From assembly GCA_037576215.1 (NCBI GenBank), contig JBANDB010000006.1, positions 6,001,499-6,065,498 of the forward strand: a stretch of 64,000 nt of DNA, given 5' to 3'. The DNA is from Armillaria gallica. Taxonomy: Eukaryota; Basidiomycota; Agaricomycetes; Agaricales; Physalacriaceae. A program made the translations under genes and the position numbers. This document shows, piece by piece, positions 35,552 through 47,789 of this stretch (position 1 is its first letter; each line of letters begins with the position of its first letter). The notes beneath the pieces were generated by a model. The model had not been told where the DNA came from, made no database searches, and saw only the letters and a program-made list of their open reading frames with translations.

Positions 35552-36940
35552 GGCTGAGACTGAAAAGCGGTTCAGTCATTGGATGGGCAACGGTAGGGAA
35601 AGATACGAGAGATCTTACATATGGCTCTGGTGGGGGATATTGATGTGCAGGGTACTATCGAAAGGCTTATGAGACCCGCCCCGACACTTGGAATGAAATA
35701 AGAAACAACGCGGAAGGACAATGGGTGAAGATGGCATCTAGAATACGGCAAAGAGACCCTGGCCGGCATTTTCCATATTTGAAATGGCTCATAGAGTTTC
35801 AACGACGCGTGAAGATCGTTCGAGATTGTAGTTTCCTTATGTTCAAAGTATCTCTTAACAGGTGAATCAGTTGATAGTCTCTGAGGTGCAAGGGAGGGAG
35901 ACGTACAAGAGACGTAAACCTTAGGCTAGTTGTAATTGTCGCACTGGAAACGAGAACGTAATGCAGGGTCTCAGTTCATATGTTGCGGCGTCTTCTGTAT
36001 TTGACGCAACCTAAGTAACGGTGACAGAGATGAGAGGCGGTAGCACTGAGCCTGACGGTCGGGCGAATGATGTCACCATTTTAATTAGAAGTGATGAACG
36101 GCGTATTGCATAGAAAAGGTCTTCAAGCTTCAAGGCTGGTCGGACCCGAGGCAGGAACAAGGAAGCTCATTGATTAGGACAATCTGTCAAGACAGCTGAG
36201 CTGATGCTTGGTAGGTGAAAAGGGCGAGTATCATACCTCTGGCCAAATTTGAGCTTGTCGCTGGAACACTTGCAATGTACAATCACCAGCCAATCTCTCG
36301 ACAGAGGGTGTTCTCCAGAACCTTGTTGCTGCTCGATCCTCGGCAGTGTTAAACAGCGGAGGGTAGCTACACATCCGAGTGAAAGAGGTTTCTAGTCCGA
36401 GGCCACAGCGAGTATAAGCCAATCTTCCAGAGACAAACACGTTAGATGCAGTGCGAGATGGCAGGAAGATGCCGATGTCAATAGAACATATAAGAGGGAA
36501 AAAATCTACAAGGAATGACATGAGAGGAATTGAGCAAATGGAATACTACTCATTGTTTCTGGAAAATGCTATCATTGAACTCTGAGTCATAACAGATATT
36601 TCATTATTCCAGTACTTGGTTTGCGTCGGAAAGGACCGGACACGGACCTATCATGCTTTGGCTTCTGCTTAAGATACGGCCGCAAAGCCATGGTATCGTT
36701 ATAATTGTGCTGGGAGGTTTAAGAAAAAAATCCAATCATATTGGCAATGCAACCTCTATATCGGTGAACAGCGAGCGGACGACGGGAGTGCAAAATGTTT
36801 ACACGGTGTTGTCTAGTCGAAGACTGTTTGACCTATCTATAAGTAAGGCATGAACCGGAGAAAGAGTAACGTACGGAATATGTTTCCAATTCTAGCAGTT
36901 CCGAGATATTACGACAGCCAAAGAGACGATAGAAAAGAGA
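35552..36940. other. Intergenic between F-box gene and duplicated locus
   Basis: This holds the F-box promoter and otherwise only short frames. Nothing recognisable was found between 35850 and 36940. Confidence 0.35.
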
Positions 36941-38225
36941 GAAATGCAATTTTGATGGTGATGGCAGGGGATGTGAAATTGACCGGCCGGTAACCTAAGT
37001 TGGGCTCGTCGGCAGTATGGCCCGAAAGTCCGGATCCAGCTTTGTCTCCGCCCATCACCATGACAGACAGCAAGTCGCAGCCACCTCCACGAAACTCAAA
37101 TACGATATCTTCTAGCTCTCGTCTAGCTCCTCCACCTCCATACAGCGAAGATATTGAACGTGGAGTGAACGAGACTAGACCTTTGTATTCTGGTAGGTTA
37201 CCATTCTTTTCTTCGCAGATTCCTTTCATCATCTTGTTCTACAGCAAATCACGTTAGTTACACTGTTCCAACGGAAATTACAGAGTGAGTCCATGATTGC
37301 AATCTACCAGTTGAATAGTCTCCGAATGCCCGCTCGCTTAGCGCTTATCAATCAGCATCAGCGTCGTCATCTTGGTGCGTCGCAGTACTTCTTTTTCTTA
37401 CAACGCCTAATTGTAATTGGAAGTAAAACCCTTCGAACACTACTTGTGTTTTCTATCCTTGCGATCGTCTTCACACTTTACCTCCGCGAAAGGAGGAATC
37501 ATCAACTCATCCTTGACGGTCTCACATGGACCGAACTCACTGCATCAAACCGATGCCTCCGCTACAGCACCCGGGAATATTCTGCTCTGCTGAGGGGCGT
37601 ACTGAACAACGGCGATGGTCTGCAGTGGTGCAAGGAGAAGGAGATCATCATTCACGGAATAGATTTCAGGAAGCCTACACATTGTACTATCGACGTGGAT
37701 AAATCGGCAAGGAAAGCGTCATTTCCAGATACCAAATTGACTGATCTCTATCTAGGGGACCACCAGGGTTTACGGCCATTGGATCGTCAAGTCGAATGAG
37801 CCGCGTTGCTTGACGACATGGGAAGATTTCAGGGACAAGGTGCGTCTCTTGATTTTCTTTCGTGTTCTGGGACCTAATGCTTACATAACGTGCGATGGTC
37901 TCTTTAGGGATGTGCCGCCAAAGGATCGAAGTACCGCGTAAGTCCATTCAAGCTCATACATTTCCACCGATTTCATGTATTTCGAAGCGCATTGAAGCCC
38001 AGATGGGAAACCATCAGCCGCTATGGGATAATTGGCGCGAGATGTGTTCTACGACTCCTGCAGACTATGAAGGGCATCATTTTGATCGACCGGATAGCTG
38101 TGAGCGGGTAAACTACTTCGTACTCCATGTGTATTCTATTACTTATGCTTAGACTTAGAGCTTTCTCGGTAGTGTAACGGGTGTCTGGTTTCTCAAGGAC
38201 AAAAGTTGCTGATCCATATATCATC
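36940..38225 (+). repeat. Duplicated locus, copy A
   Basis: The segment, including about 100 bp of upstream DNA, matches 55990-56149 plus 58358-59480 in the same orientation. The similarity continues past the gene's end on one side only. Copy A is uninterrupted, and many of the differences are C/T and G/A changes. Confidence 0.8.
37060..38212 (+). pseudogene. Copy A of a Cys-containing fungal membrane protein family
   Basis: Exon 1 starts MTDSKSQPPPRNSN with a Pro/Ser-rich cytosolic-type region. After two introns comes a transmembrane segment (LRTLLVFSILAIVFTLYL), then a domain with LRYSTREYSALLRGV, LQWCKEKEI and HCTIDV. After DHQG the frame runs into a stop (37797-37799), while a frame shifted by one base reads VYGHWIVKSNEPRCLTTW and continues through two more introns to DKGC, MCSTTP, HHFDRPDSC and a final VWFLKDKSC at 38212. 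The pattern suggests a secreted or lumenal domain with paired cysteines, anchored by one N-terminal helix. A second one-base loss and a TAG occur in exon 2 (about 37310-37320) relative to copy B. It is probably a pseudogene; the family's function is unknown to me. Confidence 0.7.
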
Positions 38226-38541
38226 TCTCACCTTTACTGATTATCTTTGTACATTTAATAATGAAGGGCGTGGTGCTGCATCACCGGTAATAAACAACTT
38301 TATTTCGCTAGGTGATCATCTAGTTTCCTTGGATGGACCGCGCTTGAGATCTTGAGACCGGAGAAGGATACTAGCAATGAAGTCACGAGTGTCGGATGAG
38401 ACGAAAATAGTAAGGTGGACTGTGAAAGTACAATATGAATCCACCAAAAGCCTAGCGACATGCACCGTAACGAAGTTGCGACTTTGTTGTGGGCCGCCGC
38501 CCGGAACAGCGCCGCGGTCACACATGACGATGCGTGACAGT

Positions 38542-38706
38542 CACACCGCAAATGGAAAAATTTCAGCTATACTGAAATTATCATGTGACTGCAGAAACTT
38601 GACCTGAAACTAGTCCCGAAATTGTCAAAATGGCGGGCAAGGTCAGTTTTAGGTCGAATTTCAGGTCAAGTTTCTGTACACCCGAAATTCTTCCCTTTCC
38701 GGTGTG
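38542..38706. mobile_element. 165-bp foldback MITE
   Basis: The ends are inverted (CACACCG...CGGTGTG), with similarity continuing inward (38542-38563 against 38685-38706). A perfect 18-bp inverted pair starting CAGAAACTTGACC lies further in (38592-38609 and 38659-38676). A 3-bp direct repeat AGT flanks the element (38539-38541, 38707-38709). It has no coding capacity. The short duplication would suit a PIF/Harbinger- or CACTA-like family, but the terminus is not diagnostic. Confidence 0.6.
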
Positions 38707-38875
38707 AGTAGATGCGTTAGCGGCGCCCCGCAGACGCAAAGCTGCTCTGCCCCCTCTACTTGGTCAAACTAGTACATGATCCTCTGTTTTCGAAGTATTG
38801 ACTTTATGTCTTAACTTTCTTTTTACCTTGGTCCTACACTGACGTTTTCTTTGCTTGAAGGACAGTCCTTTTGCA

Positions 38876-40274
38876 ATGTCTAACGAAAATTTTATTTCGC
38901 GTCTCAACGACGACGTTCTGTTGAAAATATTCCTCCATTTATGTGCCGAAAAGTCCCAGAGTGTATATTGCAACTATCCGTACCCCGCTCTGCAATTGTC
39001 ACTCGTCTGTTCACGTTGGCGTGCGGTGTCACTTTGCTCCTATCGCCTGTGGACAAATATCACAGTCCTTATCTCTACCACAGCGCCACGGGACGGCGAG
39101 CCAGGACCTGATGAGCGTCGCCATGCCCCATTTCAGGAAGAGATCACGAATTTCTACGTACAGCGCTCGCACGGCTGGTTAATCAGTGTTTTTGTGTGCA
39201 GGAGCACACAATCTTGGTCGCCAAAAATTCCTCCTCCTTCTGAATGGGTCTTCCCAGTTAGCGATACGCAGATTTATCTGCTGTGTCAGGATACTGGCTG
39301 GGAGGAGATCAGTATTTTAAGCTGGTGGCATGGGCCCATGTAAGACTAAAGTTGACGTCGCTTGTTGGATATAGGAGCTCAGTGTTTGAAGGCGGTGCAT
39401 ACGGTAACGCTCCCGGGACATCCAAGCCTTTATACGCCACCTGCTTTTGCGCTGGCTTCAAATCTTCGTAGTCTCTATCTCCATGGCCATAACTGTTGTT
39501 ATAGCATCGACAATGGATCATCGCACCCCGGTTTCCTTTTCAATAAAATATGCTTGTTGGCCATTAATGGTTCTTCCACTCGAGGTGATATCGAATGTGG
39601 TAGCATTCTCTTGATACGGCGCGCTCTTGCGCGTTTCCCATATATCCAAGACCTTATACTCTCGGTCCCGCTCGTCGATCCCCACGAAAATGACATCCTA
39701 CCAATCCTTTCTCTATCCTTTCTGACTTCTTTGACCCTCTGGGTTGACTACGCCTGCCAGGGCAAAGTGAAGTACTACTTATCCAATCTCTCTTTACCGT
39801 GTCTGCGTTCTTTCGCCCTGAAATATGTTAACAACATCATCCAGTACCCTTTTGTTGCGAAATCGATGGCTGATATCCTTGGCACATGCTCGCAGTCTCT
39901 TCGTTCATTCTCATTGGAGAAAGTTCCCATTCGAACTTCAAGTTTGATTGACATTCTTTCGGTTGTCCCTGGATTAACGTGCCTCGAGATCCGCGATCCG
40001 GTACTCGGAAGCTATCCCGTATTGTCTTGTCTCACAGACGTTGGCCACCTACTTCGAGGCTAACCCCGTGTTCCTTCCGGACCTCGACGCCGTGCAGTTC
40101 ATCTGGCAGAGGGAGGATACTGGGCGCGAGCTGGAAAAAGCGCTGATGGAAATGGCTGAGACGCGCAGAGCGTATGGGAAGTTGAAGGAGGTTATTATCG
40201 GGAGGCTCAATTCATACGAGGAATTGAGTGTGGATACAAATCGTCGGCTGGCGGCGTTGAAGCGGCGAGATTAA
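38876..40274 (+). CDS. F-box protein, splice or frame uncertain in the middle
   Basis: The start ATG at 38876 gives MSNENFISRLNDDVLLKIFLHL, a canonical F-box beginning directly at the N terminus, followed by LSLVCSRWRAVSL and LW. A second open block (39362-40000) has leucine-rich repeats (LASNLRSLYLHGH, FPYIQDLILSVP, LRSFALKYV). A 37-bp intron (about 40001-40037) joins CLEIRDP to TLATYFEANPVF in frame, and the last exon ends LAALKRRD at 40274. Between the first and second blocks the good GTAAG...ATATAG intron (39340-39374) shifts the frame by one base, so there is a frameshift or an unrecognised splice at 39180-39380. It is probably a recently damaged or differently spliced gene. Confidence 0.65.
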
Positions 40275-40370
40275 CCGACGGACAGTTTAGGCATTGTCCT
40301 GAGGGACGCGTATCATTCTAAATAGTGTCCCATTAAAAGCTTGGTTAATGATTGTAACTCATGCTCCTTA

Positions 40371-40740
40371 GAGAACCGTCTTATAGCTTTGTCCGAAATC
40401 GGCAAGAAATTCTGAGTCCTGTTGTTTCGTCAATCTCAGGAAGTCCCGAATTATTGGTTGACGTGTTGTTTTCTTATTTCGACTGGTTATTGGCGAGATT
40501 TCTTAAGTAGTCCCTGCCTGACGTCGCCCATCAGAGAACATCTGCAGATACTTTCACCTGCAGTGCCCAGGACTGGTTGAATAATCCTGAAAGCAAAAGA
40601 TACACTGCTATCTCTATTTCTTGAGCATAACTTTTTGTCGGATGATGTGCCTCATCTCATTCGCCTGCGAAAAGACATTTACAGACCTGCGACGGACCAA
40701 CAGTTGAGAGCAATGAAGACGTGGTTCAAATCAGCATAGT
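40371..40740 (+). pseudogene. Two exon-like fragments of an unknown gene
   Basis: The first open piece (about 40371-40510) reads FVRNRQEILSPVVSSISGSP and LLVDVLFSYFDWLLARF. The second (about 40590-40740) reads LLSLFLEHNFLSDDVPHLIR and ATDQQLRAMKTWFKSA before TAG. Both have natural protein composition and lie in order on one strand, with acceptor-like AG between them. No start is visible. It may be the 3' part of a truncated gene. Confidence 0.35.
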
Positions 40741-40879
40741 AGCCTGACTATCGATCACTGCCCAATTTTTTCCAGTTGTTTCTTATAAACTGTTTCTAAT
40801 CTCCAAGCGAGAGACGCCGTCAAGAGGTAGAATGCACGTTGTCATGCCACGCAATGTAGCCATAACACGCAACGAGGAA

Positions 40880-42270
40880 ACAATATCACCTTCTGTAGTT
40901 CACCCTGTCATATTTCCGCAGCGGTGGTGAATGCGGTTGAGCTTGACTGAACATGTAACCCCTTGGCGGGGATTCGGGAGCCAAGGTCATCAATGGAAAT
41001 TAGAGCCCCGCATTTGAGTCGCATGGCGTCGACGTCCATATGGTGAGATTTATGCAACACAGATTGTACTGAAAAGCGATGGATAGGAAATCGGTCAGAA
41101 GCAATTACTTGGAGTCTGCGAAGAGGCAAAGTAAAGCTACATCTGTTGGTCAAATGGTCATGGACAATGCAGAGATTGGTCACATGGCAAGCACACCTAT
41201 AAGGAGTGGAATGAAAAACACGAACAGGTCCACACGACGTCGAATCATAGATTCTTAGCTGTCGTGCACCTTATTTCGGCCTGATGCGATGCACACAGAA
41301 ACCATGAGAAGTTTTGAATTACTATGCGTAGAAATACAATTGAAACTATTGTACAGTGAGTCTGAAAAACTAACATTCAATGAAAGGATTATCGTGTGCA
41401 TCATCCTGTATACCAGGCGTAAGCGGTAGAACTAAGTGAACAGAAGGGAAAACCAACTCGAATAGAGGCTATTTGCGTCGTCAAGATCCTTAGGGAAGAA
41501 AAGATAGTGGCGACGTCTGTGGGTCTCCACACGACGACATTAAAAGGCAGTGGAGCATAATAGGGACAATGCCAGGTACCCTGGTCCGAGCCATTTTGTT
41601 CATCGAACAGAAGGGAGGAAACTTTGGTGGCCGTTAAGTACGACGATAAGGCTCTGAGATAGACAGGGTCCCACATAACCCGCCCGATGTCAATACCCAG
41701 CTCAATCATGCCGGCCTCCCATGACGACGATGAGGAGCTATCCATCTCCAACACGAACATCGTCTTTAAGTGCACAAGGGTCCTGGCGACGAAGACAAGC
41801 TTGTGCAAGGATGACTAGAATATGACAGTCACATCGATTGACGAGGGTTAGTTTTCTGCGGTTCACTTGGAGTAAACCTCAATTATCCCGTCTAGCAGAA
41901 CTTACTTCGCCTCTCTGCTACCACTGCAAGACAAGGTGTTGTGTCAAAATCGGTGATAGACTATAGGTTAAAAAAACTGACATGAACGAGAGTTACTCAG
42001 CTCGATAAGCGAGACCAGTGCAGTGAAAATGGGAGCACAGTGAAGGTGACAGCTTGGAAGGAAGCCTAGATCAGACTCTCAGTGATGGCGGCAGTAACCG
42101 GTGCGCACGATCCCTCGATGTGAATTCGTGGAAGCTCCAAATACAGAGCTTCAGAATGATTGGATGGCATCTTGCAAAAGCTTACACTGAGTACATCTTA
42201 ATTTCTGTCATCACAGAACTTCGGTTTCCAAACTCTCCCTCTCTCTTACCACAATCTAGCTAACTTATTT
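40880..42270. repeat. Segmental duplicate with 47.8-49.1 kb, copy 1
   Basis: Blocks of this region recur in order in 47790-49080. Examples are 40985-41050 with 47860-47930, 41256-41350 with 48110-48200, 41400-41480 with 48315-48400, and 42005-42115 with 48890-48980. A 135-codon minus-strand frame (41401-41808) is open here but broken in the other copy, so it may be a gene remnant. A short third copy lies near 55020-55110. Confidence 0.65.
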
Positions 42271-42961
42271 GTTCCCTTTGTATTACCCAGCGCATACTGC
42301 GACCGCTACTTACTACCAACCTACTACTACATTCTCGACAGGGACAACAAATAATGCTTCCTCTGAGTTTTCAGTCTGTGCCGAGCTCAAAATTCGCACG
42401 AAATATCAACAGCCAAATTCGACGTTGTTTCTGTGAACAGTTGAAATCGGAGGACGGAGCGGGAGCCACGAGTCCGGCCGTCCGACCAGTCCGAGTCCGA
42501 CGATGAGTCTGGAACATTGCTACAGCTTCAACCAGCACCATAGCCTTGAACAGAACAGCAGAACAGCAGTATGGCGGCCCGACGATCCCGGCTCGCATTC
42601 CCCATATAGGATGGAGGCTGTCCTTGCGCCACAATGAAATTTTAAATAAGTTCGGGAGAACGTTGAGAGAACTAGGTTCCATCCTGCACTCACATACGTT
42701 CCTATCCTAGCGCAAATATCTCGTTATTCCATCTCAAAATTTGAAGGATGATATACATATTGGATTTATATGACGCTCAAAGGGCGTCTGTCAAGTTCTT
42801 TGCAGCTGTCTTTAGGAATGCCATTTCCATCGCGAGTTCCTGCTTTCGTCTGGACGTATCATCTCACGAATTGAGCAGGCTCCAGACAAGGTGAGTCATT
42901 TTTAGTTTTCGGGTCAGCCGTTAACATCAAATTATCATTCTCTCCTTCTGATGCTGTTCGC
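42271..42961. other. Intergenic, upstream of the metacaspase
   Basis: There is no recognisable gene; a 103-codon minus-strand frame (42371-42682) lacks motifs. The metacaspase promoter should lie in the distal part. Confidence 0.35.
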
Positions 42962-44813
42962 ATGACAGAAAACTCTACAGCACATCCGGAACCGGTTCAA
43001 CAAATTATTACTTGGACTATGACCTCGTATATCGGTTGTGTTCTATCGAGTGGGTGGTTCTGAATGACGTTGGCGTAGCACATCCTGATCATGAAACAGG
43101 ACACGCATCCAGGACGCACCCCGTCACATTTATCGCACCATTTATCGAAGGCATCCACTGCAGAAACGCGGTTTTCTCGGGTTGGCTCCCAAATGCACTG
43201 GCCTCAATGGTGGGAATAGCCTGGACGATGTTCCATTCGATCCAACACTGTACGCACCTACGGTACGAGCACATCCTCCAAATAAATATCCGGAACGGAC
43301 TGGGCGTAAGAAAGCACTTTGTGTAAATGGACCTTTCCGTTCCATGTGATTGTTACTAGGGCGCTAATCACATTTAATGTAGATCGGTATCGACTATTTA
43401 AGTCGTCAAAGACACTGCAAAGAGCTTGGTCAACTCAAGGGTTGTATCAAAGACGCTGAGAATATCAGCAGCTTTCTATTTGGTAGTGTTGTTTATGAAC
43501 GCCCGTCGCGAAGAACGCTGACAAACTCTGCTCTTCAGAATTCTGGCGCTTCAATTTCAAAGGGAAAATAGAGATCAAAGTTCTCAGAGACGATAGTAGT
43601 AACCCCGACGAAATCCCTACTATGAACAACATTATTAATGCTATGCAGTGGCTCGTCGATGATGCACGTCCAGAGGATTCATTGGTCTTTCATTGTAGGT
43701 ATTTACTTTCTCTCTTTCGCTGCTTTCTGAGATCTGAGTATCTCGTACTCCCAGTTTCTGGACATGGCGGCCAGATACTAGACAAGAACGGTGACGAGGT
43801 AGATGGATACGATGAAGGTTCTTCCTTCGATACCTTTCCTTTGCCATTACGGTATCTAATATCCCTTGTTCTAGTAATCTACACTGTCGATGGCGACTAT
43901 ATTCTTGACGACGTGTGTCTCTGAGCTTTTATGAGCGTTTCTTTGCTTGACATTTCTCTTCCAGAATATGCACGAGGTCCTGGCGAAGTCACTTCCTCTA
44001 GGCTGCCAACTTACGGTATGCATCTTACATTGTAATTTATACGTACCTAACTAGCAAATTATCGTTCAAGGCACTCATTGACGTAAGTTTTGCGATCCCA
44101 GGTTACTTTTCACACTGATGATATATGGGACAGTGCTGTCATTCTGGAAGCGCTTTGGGTAAGCCTTTCGAGTTGAAAACATCAGTCGGCTGTGTTCTTA
44201 ATTCTCCTTGAATTGTGTTAGATCTACCTTACGACTGGGTACTGCATTTTCCAGACATCTTGTGGCTGCGCCTGATGGCCTTCCATTGTTATAGCACAAC
44301 GTCAAGGGTTTTGTCCCAGGTACATCCGTCACGACAGAGTGGTTTGAACGCAAGTCCACTGAAGCCAAAGTTGTAAGTCTCAAGCACCTCATTTTATACA
44401 AGTAAAGAGGTGGTTAATAATACGCAGATATGCCTTTCCAGTTCTGAAGATAGCATGAGAAGTGTGGATTCCGCTCAGGGAGGTGCGCTAATAAACGTGA
44501 GTTTCTCACACATACGATAACATGGCATGAAATGCTCGAGCATTGTAAAGACCTTCATAATGTCCCTCAAGCATAATGCGTATCCGACATACAAGCAGTT
44601 TTTCGACTCGATCAGGTTAAATTTTCATTTTAAGACTGCAGAGCATGATATTCATTTATTTCTTTTTGTTCAGGAAAATCATGATAGGCAAGCACAAGCA
44701 GAAGCCTCAAATATCTTGCTCCAGAGATATTGTAAGCCTCCGTCCCACTTTCCCCCGTCTTTTGTCTTATTCACTTGTGATCGTAGGATACAGACAGCAT
44801 ATTTGTTCCGTAA
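42962..44813 (+). CDS. MCA1: Metacaspase (peptidase family C14)
   Basis: Metacaspases are Arg/Lys-specific cysteine proteases with roles in protein quality control and stress or death responses. The core is reconstructed from many short exons. KKALC (exon ending about 43320) joins IGIDYLSRQ, then GCIKDAENISSFLF, WRFNFKGKIEI and IINAMQWLVDDARPEDSLVF. The catalytic His is in FSGHGGQ (codon 43763-43765), followed by DKNGDEVDGYDE and YILDDNMHEVL. The catalytic Cys is in LIDCCHSGSALDLPY (second Cys, codon 44137-44139). Later exons give FVPGTSVTTEWFERK, SLKHNAYPTYKQFFDSIR and a C terminus DTDSIFVP ending at TAA 44811-44813. The N-terminal prodomain and the start at 42962 are uncertain; three frames are open between 43080 and 43240. 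All key residues are present, so it is probably active. Confidence 0.85.
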
Positions 44814-45438
44814 TGCCACGATGCCCTTGATTTTGCCTTGCCGTGAGCTGTGCTGTATAATCCTCCTTATCTGCTTACCTTTATTGCGTAAAACAACTCT
44901 GCGTATCTGTTCTTCTGATAATATGAAACGAATTTGATTTTCCGATGGAACTGCGAGAACTCGGGTTGATAGGAATGGTACGTATTCTGTCCACGGTCAG
45001 TCCTTCAAAGAATCTGACGCAGTCGCATCATTATCATGGTCCGAGCCGCTTCGAAGTTTGGGTCGAGATTTTACTGTAGGAACCCACTTGAATGCATGCT
45101 AATAATTTGGGAACATTTCTATCAAGGAATATGTGCATCGAAGCATGGAGCTACTATGCAACAATAGGACTGCCATAGTAAGGATCACATGGAAATTATA
45201 ATTTTTACCGAAGCAGTATGTCCAGTACTTGAAGAGATGTTTTAATGGTATACATCGAATCATGGATAAAATCACCAAATGCTTATCACGTTCCAGACTG
45301 GAACGGTGAACGCGGAGCAATGATAGTGCGCAAACTTGACGCGTCGAATTTTGGGTAGACACGCGTTAGTCACAGTCACGTGCCACGTAATGAAGCTTTC
45401 CGTTACGATTTCTAAATCCCGCTCTCCCAACTTTCATC
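44814..45438. other. Intergenic, unassigned
   Basis: No open frame of note is present; this is 3' flank of the metacaspase and unannotated DNA. Confidence 0.3.
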
Positions 45439-45760
45439 TTACCGCATATAAGTCTCGAAAGAAACAGGTCGGTTCTGACGACCAGGAAAGTATGGCACCT
45501 CGGCATGGATGCAAGCGACCCCCAAATGCTCCTGCTGCAGTCGTCGGTCGATAGATTCACCATGCTGCCGAAGGACGTCCCTTTCGAGTTGGGCTAACAG
45601 GGATGAGAGCGTTTTTTCTGAAGATTTTTGGGAACTTAGATTCTCTCGACTTCCTTCACTTTGCATGTTTGACGAGGGGTCTGACTCTCCAAGGTGCCCT
45701 CTTTGACAAGGCGTTTGTCGCTGGGTAGAAGGCTCTGAATGGCTCTGAACGGAAATGTCG
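45439..45760 (-). pseudogene. Exon-like fragment of an unknown coiled-coil protein
   Basis: The minus-strand frame is open for about 105 codons with protein-like text (SHSEPSTQRQTPCQRGHLGE, SSEKTLSSLLAQLERDVLRQ, RRLQQEHLGVACIHAEV). The Leu/Gln-rich part should be helical. No ATG precedes the upstream half; one at 45666 is internal. It looks like an isolated exon. No family is recognised. Confidence 0.35.
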
Positions 45761-46770
45761 TTGATTTACCAAAGCCTCCAGAGGGCAGTCAGAGCCGGAA
45801 TGGGTTAGTCTCTAATATGAGACTAGGTCCTATGCGCGTTATATTCTGCTCTATCGATGTTATTTACTTACATGTATTCCGTGATGTCCTGTATCCTGGA
45901 AGGCGGCCCTAGAGTAGAGATAGCAGCCTATCGTAGGGTTAGCTGGGAAGGATAATTGTACGCCGTAACCTCACCCTTATCTAGAAGGCCATGATTGATA
46001 CTTGAATTACATCTAGATCCTATGAGCGTCATACTTCAATAAGACACGTCGTGGCACTGGGTTACTAACATTAAGAATATCAGTCGATATCGAACTCCTA
46101 ATTACGGTGAAAGTAACTGGACACCGAGTTTGCGGAGTAAGCCCATGATTCTAGTTCGTAGAAAAGTCTTTTCTCCTTCTGTTCAACGGAGAATGAGGCG
46201 TGTTATGAGAAAAACGGAGACGAGGCCCTTGCCCGTACGCAGATGAGCCATATCGATGACTGTTTAACCATGACCTATCGGATGTCGCTGCTCGGAGTTG
46301 TTATCCTTGAGAACGGTGATCATGAAAGAATCAGAAAGGCTAGCTGCGTAGGGCTGTATCAGCTTCATCTCTAACTCGTTTATCGAGATCATGCGCGAAC
46401 CTTCATGTCTCTGCATAAGGGCGTGCGCATAGCATAGAGCTTCCAGCCTTATCGGTAGACTACAAATAGGGTACCCGGTTTTCGAAATGTATCGCATCGG
46501 AGGAAGCCCAATGGTTAAGGGATGCGGACCTCCAAGAAAGTCGATCAAAATGCGTTTAGTGATAGTGGGAACCTCAATTGGCGAGCAAAGCCTCAAAACG
46601 ATAATCGGGCCTGTGGTATATGCATTGTCACCGATTACTTTGGACAATTCGCGGCGCCGTAGTTTGAAAGCTAGTCGGTAGTAACCTCCAAGGAGTAGGT
46701 TTTGTGACACATTGCACTGTTCAAATGACACTGAGCCTGGAGTCTAAAAGAAGAAAGGAGGAGGTTTACC

Positions 46771-47014
46771 TGTCGGAACTTCAGCATTGTCGTCGACATT
46801 CTCCAGGGTCTCGGCATTTGGTATACTTGGTCGAAACAGAACTGCTGGACAACATCGTGTATCGTTGACTTCACGTGTACGCGTGTATGAGGATGGGAAG
46901 ACGTCGCCTTTGACATTATCCGGCGACCGCGCTGACTGCGCGCAGCGGGATATGTCTCGACCCTCCAGACACCCACGCCAGGTGTGTACCACGCATAATG
47001 GTGAATGTGTATAG
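46771..47014 (+). other. Exon-like open frame, unassigned
   Basis: The plus-strand frame reads TSALSSTFSRVSAFGILGRN and VRVYEDGKTSPLTLSGDRAD and ends near a GTGTGT donor. The opposite strand is also open over the same bases, which weakens the case for coding. Confidence 0.2.
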
Positions 47015-47789
47015 GTGAGAATACATCTAAGGTGGGTGACGAATGATCGTGAATATAGGACGGCATTTACATAGATGGGGCGGGATTCGAACCTTGAAGC
47101 TGAAGCTTGACCGATCGTCTCTTCTTCAAAAAGTTCAATTTGATAACAAAGTGGTCGTATCGAGGACGGGCGACTACGGGCGAAATGAAAGTTGGGCACA
47201 CAAAGAGAAGGCTCGAGTAAAGAGCGTACCTCTGTTATTGAGTGTACTTTCGAATGTCAGCCATCGACTGATGGCTTGAAAGTTCTAGTAATTGCGCCAG
47301 ATCCTCTCATGCAACTGTTACAGCAGAGATGATGATCATTATCGCTGTCTCCACACAGTCTTCCATCACGAACCAGGGACTCTTAGTTTTGATTTCCATA
47401 GGACGACCTCAGCATGACGTAGGATCTAGGGACTAGCTTTGCCGATATAACCAGCAGAGGAGACACATGCTACATACAGATCAGCGATGGTAAGACAAAT
47501 GAGGAGAAATGGGCATACCTCACGCATGGATTAAACAACCCAAGTCGAATAAGCACCTAGAACGATGAGCGTCGGATTTATTCTGCTGCGGGTAGCTGCC
47601 GGCCATACGTTGAGTAGTCATATCTGCATAATTGAAGGAAAATTTATCGAATTAGCCTGCATACATTATAAGAAAAGACGACAAGAGGGAGAATGTACGT
47701 ACCCAGCCAGTCTCGCCACGCAGTATAGCTATCGTAGGCAACGGTGAAGATAACATAACTTTTCACGGTTCATCCTTCCACTGCCCGTC

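Noticed and set aside
46498..46535. tRNA-Ser/Leu-like gene
   Set aside because: Only an A-box/D-arm-like text (AAGCCCAATGGTTAAGGG) is present; no T-arm or acceptor partner follows.
46264..46731. 155-codon minus-strand frame
   Set aside because: No recognisable motif and no splice partners. It also covers a tRNA D-arm-like text on the other strand (46498-46535). Its length alone is not enough evidence.
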